From Candidatus Phycosocius spiralis (GTDB lineage: Bacteria; Pseudomonadota; Alphaproteobacteria; Caulobacterales; Aquidulcibacteraceae): 64,000 nucleotides of DNA. The notes beneath the pieces were generated by a model that saw only the letters and a program-made list of their open reading frames with translations, searched no databases and was not told where the DNA came from. Shown here one piece after another: positions 59,412 through 64,000 of the stretch. Each line of letters opens with the position of its first letter. Positions within the stretch are counted from its first letter, which is position 1. The stretch covers positions 1 through 64,000 of the forward strand of contig NZ_BPFZ01000011.1 in the NCBI RefSeq assembly GCF_030158815.1. Reading direction: 5' to 3'. The translations under genes and the position numbers were made by a program.

Positions 59412-60040
59412 ATGCTGATTTCCACAAGACTGAGCGCAACAACTCGCCCAGCATCAAAGGCATCATGGGCGATATCCAATCGATCGCTATCAAATCGAAC
59501 AGGAGTATCGAAGCGAAATCCCGCCCGTACCAAAACCCCATTAGCAGGCGCTAATGCAAGGGTAATTGTCCCCGTTAAATCCTCAACCGTGAACCCACTT
59601 GCGGGTAATTCAGTATTGCCAACCCCAATGCGTACACTGCCCAAGACAGGTAGAATAATCGGGCGAACACTTGATCCCGCAGCATCTCCATAGGTTTTTT
59701 GGAGCTGAAATGTCTTGTTGGTGGCATCGCCAGTTCCCAACAACTGATCGAATGGAGTGGGTGTTTGAAGCGGGGGACAACTTTTAAAGTCTGACGGGTC
59801 GCGGAACCGAAATCCATAAAGCCGCCCAAACCGTGCTTCAAAAAAAGCGGTAATCGTCGCCAAATCATCCAAATTGCGGATTGAGGAGCTAACCTCCCAA
59901 CGGCGTTTTGAAGCTGAATAGGGGCTATTTCGTGCTTCCCGGCCATCAGCGAGCTCAACTATATCTGTACGCCGCTCAGGACCTCCAACTGCACCACGTG
60001 CAAGTTTTAAGGGAAAAGCGATGTTGTGAAACTGTCTCAT
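59408..60040 (-). CDS. GTA g12 distal tail protein (DUF2460)
   Basis: A 210-residue protein of the TIGR02217/DUF2460 family, the distal tail ring. Marks are FHNIAFPLKLARGAVGGPER, RRWEVSSSIRNLDDLATITA, FFEARFGRLYGFRFRDPSDF and the late RFDTPVRFDSDRLDI. It overlaps g11 and g13 by 4 bp each. Confidence 0.92.
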   Translation of the reverse strand: MRQFHNIAFPLKLARGAVGGPERRTDIVELADGREARNSPYSASKRRWEVSSSIRNLDDLATITAFFEARFGRLYGFRFRDPSDFKSCPPLQTPTPFDQLLGTGDATNKTFQLQKTYGDAAGSSVRPIILPVLGSVRIGVGNTELPASGFTVEDLTGTITLALAPANGVLVRAGFRFDTPVRFDSDRLDIAHDAFDAGRVVALSLVEISI

Positions 60041-60573
60041 ACTAAAAGGCTCCCACGCTGAACTGCACGAGCCAAAGCCGCCGATATCTGATTTGAGGAC
60101 CTTTTAACCTCACCAAGTGAACTTCCCGGTGCCATATTGATCACAATTGAAACTGGTGAGGGGAAGCCCGCAGTTTGGATTTGGCCTACAGCATTGGGAA
60201 CAAATAATTCAGGGCCTCGCTCTCCGACCAGATAAGCACCTCCACTTGCCACCGGTCCGCCATTGGCGCGCGCGCCAAAATTGGGTAAGGCGCGAAATAC
60301 AGACACCAATGCGTTATTGATCGGTGCCGTGACAAACCGATCAATCGCTATTTGCGACAAGTCCCGCACAATGCTTGCAGCCAGTCCGCGTACGGAAAGT
60401 TCGCCACTGCGCGCAGCCTCACCTAAAGCGCTAGATACTCTTTTGCCGGCCTTGGCAAACGCATCGCCAATCAAATCTGCGGCATCTTGAGCCGGTCCTC
60501 GCGCGAATGCATCCAAGCTCGCAGAGGCATCTTGCAGCTGATTATTCAATGAATTATTATTCGTTCCGTTCAT
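60037..60573 (-). CDS. GTA g11 tail tape-measure protein
   Basis: A 178-residue short tape-measure protein. The middle is helical and hydrophobic (VRGLAASIVRDLSQIAIDRF). The family motif follows: ARANGGPVASGGAYLVGERG, then PELFVP. Its small size predicts a very short tail, as in RcGTA particles. An N-terminal Asn-rich stretch precedes it. It overlaps the g10.1 gene by 17 bp. Confidence 0.88.
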   Translation of the reverse strand: MNGTNNNSLNNQLQDASASLDAFARGPAQDAADLIGDAFAKAGKRVSSALGEAARSGELSVRGLAASIVRDLSQIAIDRFVTAPINNALVSVFRALPNFGARANGGPVASGGAYLVGERGPELFVPNAVGQIQTAGFPSPVSIVINMAPGSSLGEVKRSSNQISAALARAVQRGSLLV

Positions 60574-60754
60574 AATCCAATTCCTGTTGGTCTGGGAAGG
60601 CGTGCTGAAGGGCGTGCAGATCTTGCTTAGTCATAGCGGGATTGATCCCAGCCAGTGCCCGCCATTCAGCAACAGACACTTCCCAAAATTGTGCTGGCCT
60701 CAAACCCATTGCAGCAGCTGAACCGAGCATGTCATGCCAAGGCAGAATGTTCAT
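60557..60754 (-). CDS. GTA rcc01693-like tail-assembly protein (g10.1)
   Basis: A 65-residue protein: LPWHDMLGSAAAMGLRPAQF, WEVSVAEWRALAG, then MTKQDLHALQHAFPD. This is the pattern of the small tail-assembly chaperone partner found between g10 and g11. It overlaps g10 by 4 bp and g11 by 17 bp, which suggests strict coupling. Confidence 0.85.
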   Translation of the reverse strand: MNILPWHDMLGSAAAMGLRPAQFWEVSVAEWRALAGINPAMTKQDLHALQHAFPDQQELDYERNE

Positions 60755-61047
60755 GCGCCTGCCCTTTCAAAAGCTTGGGCGATGGCGCGTACAGCCTCTT
60801 CTGGATCAATTCGGCACTGAGCAAGATCAGACGGGCTTAAGCTTTCCCCACTTAAGAGTGCCGAAATCACAACCAGAATATCTTGCCCCGACAAATTACG
60901 CAGACGCGCTTCTAAATCCGGCAGAGTTTCAACACTGAAGGCGGCTTCAAGACGGGCCAATGCCCCCAAGGTCAAGCAGAGTTTAAGGGGTCGCCCATCC
61001 GCTTGCATAACCGCCTCACCCCGAGCACAGTTAGGTAGGCTACTCAT
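60751..61047 (-). CDS. GTA g10 tail-assembly chaperone (GTA_gp10 family)
   Basis: A 98-residue protein with the gp10 pattern NCARGEAVMQADGRPLKLCL, TLGALARLEAAFSVETL and LRNLSGQDILVVISALLSGE. Such proteins hold the tape measure during tail building. It overlaps g9 by 4 bp and g10.1 by 4 bp. Confidence 0.88.
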   Translation of the reverse strand: MSSLPNCARGEAVMQADGRPLKLCLTLGALARLEAAFSVETLPDLEARLRNLSGQDILVVISALLSGESLSPSDLAQCRIDPEEAVRAIAQAFERAGA

Positions 61048-61463
61048 AGCGGGGTAAACCTCAACTCACCGGCACTGGCCAGTGTCATCGAGAAAGTTGC
61101 CTCGCCATCATGGGCGCCACCATATTCAAGAGCTGCAACCTGAAACGGCCCTTCAAACGTGCCAAAATCTGGGATGATCAGCTGCCAAATGCGGCGATCT
61201 TGCACCATAAAGCTGGAGCGCACCAACGCATCGGATGCTCCATCCTTAAACACTCCCGCCCCAGTCACGCTAGCCTCTTTCAAACCGGCACCCGAAAGAA
61301 GTTCGCGCCATGCGCCGGGGCTGTCAGCAGCGGTTGCATCCACCGATCGCGCAGACAAGGCGATTGTTTTAGCACGCAGACCCGCCACCGTGATGAAACT
61401 GGGTGTTACTTCGCCATTGGAAACTTTTAAAAGGACATCCCGTCCTGCTTGTCCTGCCATCAT
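61044..61463 (-). CDS. GTA g9 major tail tube protein
   Basis: A 139-residue TP901-1-like tail tube subunit. It starts MAGQAGRDVLLKVSNGEV (second Met) and has VAGLRAKTIALSARSVDATA, SWRELL-type AWRELLSGAGLKEASVTGAG and WQLIIPDFGTFEGPFQVAAL. It lies 22 bp after g8, the largest gap in this part of the cluster, which allows its own ribosome site (GGAG before the start). Confidence 0.9.
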   Translation of the reverse strand: MMAGQAGRDVLLKVSNGEVTPSFITVAGLRAKTIALSARSVDATAADSPGAWRELLSGAGLKEASVTGAGVFKDGASDALVRSSFMVQDRRIWQLIIPDFGTFEGPFQVAALEYGGAHDGEATFSMTLASAGELRFTPL

Positions 61464-61485
61464 CGGCTCCTTTATGAATTTATAT

Positions 61486-61890
61486 TCAGATAGCTTCAGC
61501 TATGATCTTAAGGCGAACAATTCCGAGCCAGGTTCGCCCATCCACGGCGCGCATCACGTCGCTATAGAGGGGCAAAACCAACACAATGCGTGCGCCACTG
61601 GCACTTGGGCGCGGTCCGGTGGCACAGGCCGCTAGGGCTGCTACGGCTTTGCGTGCTTCTTCGGCACCCGATTGGCGGCAAACCACTTCAAGGGTTGCGA
61701 TATGTTCTTGTGTCGGCACCCCTGAAACGTCTACAGACCGGGTTTCCCAACGCCGCCACACTGCAAAGGGATAGGCAGCCAGCTTTACAGGGGCATCAAA
61801 GATACGGGCTGGATTACCCAAGGCTGATTTTACTGCGGTATCGGCTTTAAATGTGGCCTCTAATGCCTTTTGACATGCTATAGCGGTCAT
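61486..61890 (-). CDS. GTA g8 tail terminator protein (DUF3168)
   Basis: A 134-residue DUF3168 protein from the ATG at 61890. It reads ACQKALEATFKADTAVKSAL, then RIFDAPVKLAAYPFAVWRRW, HIATLEVVCRQSGAEEARKA and VLPLYSDVMRAVDGRTW. It caps the tail tube below the head. Its ATG overlaps the g6 TGA, so no room exists for g7 between them. Confidence 0.88.
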   Translation of the reverse strand: MTAIACQKALEATFKADTAVKSALGNPARIFDAPVKLAAYPFAVWRRWETRSVDVSGVPTQEHIATLEVVCRQSGAEEARKAVAALAACATGPRPSASGARIVLVLPLYSDVMRAVDGRTWLGIVRLKIIAEAI

Positions 61891-62411
61891 AGCTTGACGC
61901 CTTGGATGTTGCGGTCCCAAAGAGCCGGACCAAGCGCCTTGAGATCCGTAGTGAGGCCATCTCGGCGGGCCAATGCCTCCCCTACCGCCTCGATGATGGC
62001 AAGCTTAAAGGCTTGCGGGATTTGGGCAGCGGTGGCGTAACCAGCACGATAGTCCACTACAAGTCCAAACACCGTTTGGCTTATGTTAAACTTGCCATCC
62101 AATAGGCGAACTAATTCACTTGTAGCAGGTGTGGGCACACCTTTTTCATCGAGGACCGAAGCGGTGAGGATGGCTTGGACCGGGCTGGCGCCGGGCACCA
62201 CAATGCCCGGCCCCATTGGCCCTAGGAAAGTCTGGCGCAGCTGCCGGGTGATCAAAGCACGCCCGGTGCGTACTTCAAACGCTTCTCGCGCCGCCCCGAT
62301 CAATAAAGCAAGGATTGCATCATCACCCTCGCTACCAATCCGAAGATAGGCGCGGACTTCCAAGACGCTAACGGGCTCCCCCACCGGGGGGACAAGAATT
62401 TCCAGGGCCAT
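61887..62411 (-). CDS. GTA g6 head-tail adaptor protein
   Basis: A 174-residue head-tail connector of the gp6 family: VSVLEVRAYLRIGSEGDDAI, LIGAAREAFEVRTGRALITR, RLLDGKFNISQ and AAQIPQAFKLAIIEAVGEAL. It sits on the portal vertex. It lies 11 bp after the capsid gene and overlaps g8. Confidence 0.9.
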   Translation of the reverse strand: MALEILVPPVGEPVSVLEVRAYLRIGSEGDDAILALLIGAAREAFEVRTGRALITRQLRQTFLGPMGPGIVVPGASPVQAILTASVLDEKGVPTPATSELVRLLDGKFNISQTVFGLVVDYRAGYATAAQIPQAFKLAIIEAVGEALARRDGLTTDLKALGPALWDRNIQGVKL

Positions 62412-62422
62412 GCGTTTAAGCC

Positions 62423-63646
62423 TTAGCTGACAGCGAATCTAAGAAGTTTGATGGCGTCAAAATTCTGAACACCCCCGCCGACCCTTTTGGTCACATAAAA
62501 CATGACAAACGGTTTGTTCGAATACGGATCGCGCAAAATAGAGATGTCAGCACGGTCAACGATCAAATAGCCCTTTTCAAAGTCCCCAAAAGCGATGGCG
62601 AACCCGCCGCTGCTGACATCGGGCATGTCTTCACATTCGACCATTGGGAAGCCCAACAAAGTGGCAGGCTGTCCCGCAACCAAAGAAGGTTGCCAGATAT
62701 ATTGACCAGTGGAATCCTTGAATTTACGCACTTGGCCGACAGTACGACGGTTCATCATAAACGTCGCATTGCTGCGATATTGGGTGCGGGGCGCATAAGT
62801 TAAATCCACTAAGCGATCAACTGGATTGGTCGCTGCAAAGCCTGCTGCGACTCCAGTGGCCAAATAGCCCAATTGACCCCAAGTTGCAGTGGCGTCGGGT
62901 GCTGTGGTCGCGGCTAGAAGACCGCGCGGCTTATTGACGCCATCGCCCGTAATAAAGGCAACACTTTCCGCAGCAGCGAAGCTTTCAGCAATTTCCCCTG
63001 CCAACCATTGATCCATATCGAGCAGGGCGTCATCCAACAGGGTTTGGGTGGCTGCGGCCATCGCATAGATTTGCCCAATCGGAAACGATAATAAATCAAT
63101 GGAAGGGGTTGCCGTTTCAGCACGTGTTCCAGTTTCCGCAACCCACCCAACCGCAGGTGCTGTTGTCGCAATCGGTTTGCGGAATACACTCGATTGGGTC
63201 ATGCGAATCGAAGCTAAGCGACGCATTGGCGAGGATGCAAAAATGCGCCGGTCAATGGTGGCTTGTACTTCTGGAGGTGCAACATGACCACCATCACTGG
63301 CGACACCAACCGAAAGAGCTTTCGCTTCAATCTGGGCTAAAGCTGTCTCATCGCCCCGGCGCATAAAGCCTGCCCAAGCTGCTTTGGCTTCTTGATGATC
63401 AATCAATGTAGTTCCCGTCTGGTTCGGACGAAGACCCGTCAGGGTCAGTCGGTCAAGGGCGGTTTGTGCGCGGTTTAAGCTACGATCAATGCGATCCACT
63501 TTTTCTTCTAGTAAAATGTCCGCAGAAGACTTCTTTTCGATCTCCGCCAATCGTTGATCATTGGCGGCCCGGAAGGCTTCAAAAGCAGACAAGAGTTCGT
63601 TATGGGCCGCCCGTGCTTCGGGCGACTGGGTTAAGTTAGTATCCAT
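62423..63646 (-). CDS. GTA g5 major capsid protein (HK97 fold)
   Basis: A 407-residue HK97-type capsid protein from the ATG at 63646, preceded by AAAGGAG. Residues 1-100 form the helical delta/scaffold domain that the prohead protease removes (AHNELLSAFEAFRAANDQRL). The shell domain has GGHVAPPEVQATIDRRIFAS, QIYAMAAATQTLLDDALLDM and a late DRADISILRDPYSNKPFVMF. The open frame extends further upstream but lacks a start context. Confidence 0.93.
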   Translation of the reverse strand: MDTNLTQSPEARAAHNELLSAFEAFRAANDQRLAEIEKKSSADILLEEKVDRIDRSLNRAQTALDRLTLTGLRPNQTGTTLIDHQEAKAAWAGFMRRGDETALAQIEAKALSVGVASDGGHVAPPEVQATIDRRIFASSPMRRLASIRMTQSSVFRKPIATTAPAVGWVAETGTRAETATPSIDLLSFPIGQIYAMAAATQTLLDDALLDMDQWLAGEIAESFAAAESVAFITGDGVNKPRGLLAATTAPDATATWGQLGYLATGVAAGFAATNPVDRLVDLTYAPRTQYRSNATFMMNRRTVGQVRKFKDSTGQYIWQPSLVAGQPATLLGFPMVECEDMPDVSSGGFAIAFGDFEKGYLIVDRADISILRDPYSNKPFVMFYVTKRVGGGVQNFDAIKLLRFAVS

Positions 63647-63665
63647 TTTATGCTCCTTTTGCCGG

Positions 63666-64000
63666 TTAAGCGGCGGTTTGTTGAAATGATGGCGCCTGAT
63701 TGTTACGCGGCGCAGCTTCACGGACCCGCAAGCGGGCGCGTGGCAACATGGGGAAAGTGACGATTGATACTTCGCGCAAATCAATCGTCTTTAAGATCCG
63801 CCCCCCACCGGGGCGTGGCGTTGCCTCCAAGGCGCGAAAACCAATAGATAGTCCATCAGCAAGACCTGCTTGCACCAGCGCGATAACCTTCTGGCCTGTA
63901 CGATGATCAGCCTCGATCAAGCCACGCATCCAAAGCCCGCTATCATCTTCAGTTGCTTCTACCCACCGACCAATCGATTGGCGGGCATCATGCTGGAAAA
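63666..64000 (-). CDS. GTA g4 prohead protease (HK97 family), 3' part
   Basis: The frame runs from the right edge to a stop at 63666, leaving 110 residues. FQHDARQSIGRWVEATEDDS, then GLWMRGL, then VQAGLADGLSIGFRALEA and IDLREVSIVTFPMLPRARL match the HK97 prohead protease core, including the His-Asp pair and the active-site Ser in GLSIGF. The N-terminus lies beyond the window. It processes the capsid protein encoded just downstream. Confidence 0.9.
   Translation of the reverse strand, partial: FQHDARQSIGRWVEATEDDSGLWMRGLIEADHRTGQKVIALVQAGLADGLSIGFRALEATPRPGGGRILKTIDLREVSIVTFPMLPRARLRVREAAPRNNQAPSFQQTAA

Larger units (their letters stand above)
54323..64000 (-). mobile_element. Gene transfer agent (GTA) structural cluster, RcGTA type, partial
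   Basis: Eleven contiguous minus-strand genes follow the Rhodobacter capsulatus GTA order, from the prohead protease (g4, cut by the right edge) to the host-specificity protein (g15). Most join by 4-bp overlaps. No integrase, repressor, lysis or replication gene appears, which distinguishes it from a prophage. Terminase and portal (g2, g3) should lie just beyond 64000. The g7 position is empty. GTAs package random host DNA and move it between cells. Production here is not proven. Confidence 0.9.

Overview
This window is a chromosomal segment of an alphaproteobacterium of moderate GC content. The evidence is a run of gene-transfer-agent (GTA) structural genes of the Rhodobacter capsulatus type, an mreBCD-mrdA-rodA elongasome operon, a pmbA/inositol-phosphatase/DUF4170/ABC-exporter block, and a two-component/ccmIEFH/degP/two-component/glnE block. 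The combination fits Caulobacterales/Hyphomonadaceae-like or Rhizobiales-like relatives. A finer placement is inference and cannot be settled from the window alone.

Layout. 1-3270 is accessory DNA: the tail of an O-acyltransferase, then a small decayed island. It holds a low-GC methyltransferase, a broken IS3-family element and an integrase remnant, and lies between two copies of an 11-bp sequence taken from the 3' end of guaA. 3259-9356 holds purine genes (guaA, guaB), an rRNA methyltransferase and an AraC-type regulator. 9485-13671 is a decaying stretch: a broken acyl-CoA dehydrogenase, an intact dctA transporter and a wrecked dctB sensor kinase. 13668-20720 holds trhO and the rod-shape operon mreB-mreC-mreD-mrdA-rodA, followed by tRNA-Arg(CCU) and an intergenic region with a REP-pair (REPIN-like) structure. 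21533-28792 holds ubiA, a base-excision glycosylase, nnrU, small lipoproteins, a putative ETF-beta lysine methyltransferase, an esterase, DUF2237 and ubiD. 28800-30480 is mostly decayed or non-coding, with a 51-residue membrane protein and a MAPEG pseudogene. 30481-37001 holds a PAS protein, an ABC exporter, DUF4170, an inositol-phosphatase-family enzyme, pmbA, and a three-gene unit encoding a six-EF-hand secreted protein, an ECF sigma factor and a one-TM probable anti-sigma factor. 37094-52328 is a long minus-strand series: PepSY protein, FeuP/FeuQ-like pair, an unrecognised 478-residue protein, ccmI-ccmE-ccmF-ccmH, degP, a second two-component pair and glnE. 52493-54198 holds a C26 amidotransferase and a DnaJ-family chaperone. 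54323-64000 is the GTA cluster, from g15 back to a partial g4 cut by the window edge.

How it fits together. Housekeeping modules are intact and tightly packed, with many 4-bp stop/start overlaps. Accessory metabolic genes are repeatedly broken (acyl-CoA dehydrogenase, dctB, MAPEG, SgcJ/EcaC-like protein, integrase, transposase). This suggests a genome losing optional catabolism while keeping envelope synthesis, cytochrome c maturation and a GTA. I found no CRISPR array or toxin-antitoxin pair. The least explained items are the 478-residue protein at 48357-49793, the EF-hand/ECF unit at 35360-37001, and the absence of a g7 gene from the GTA.
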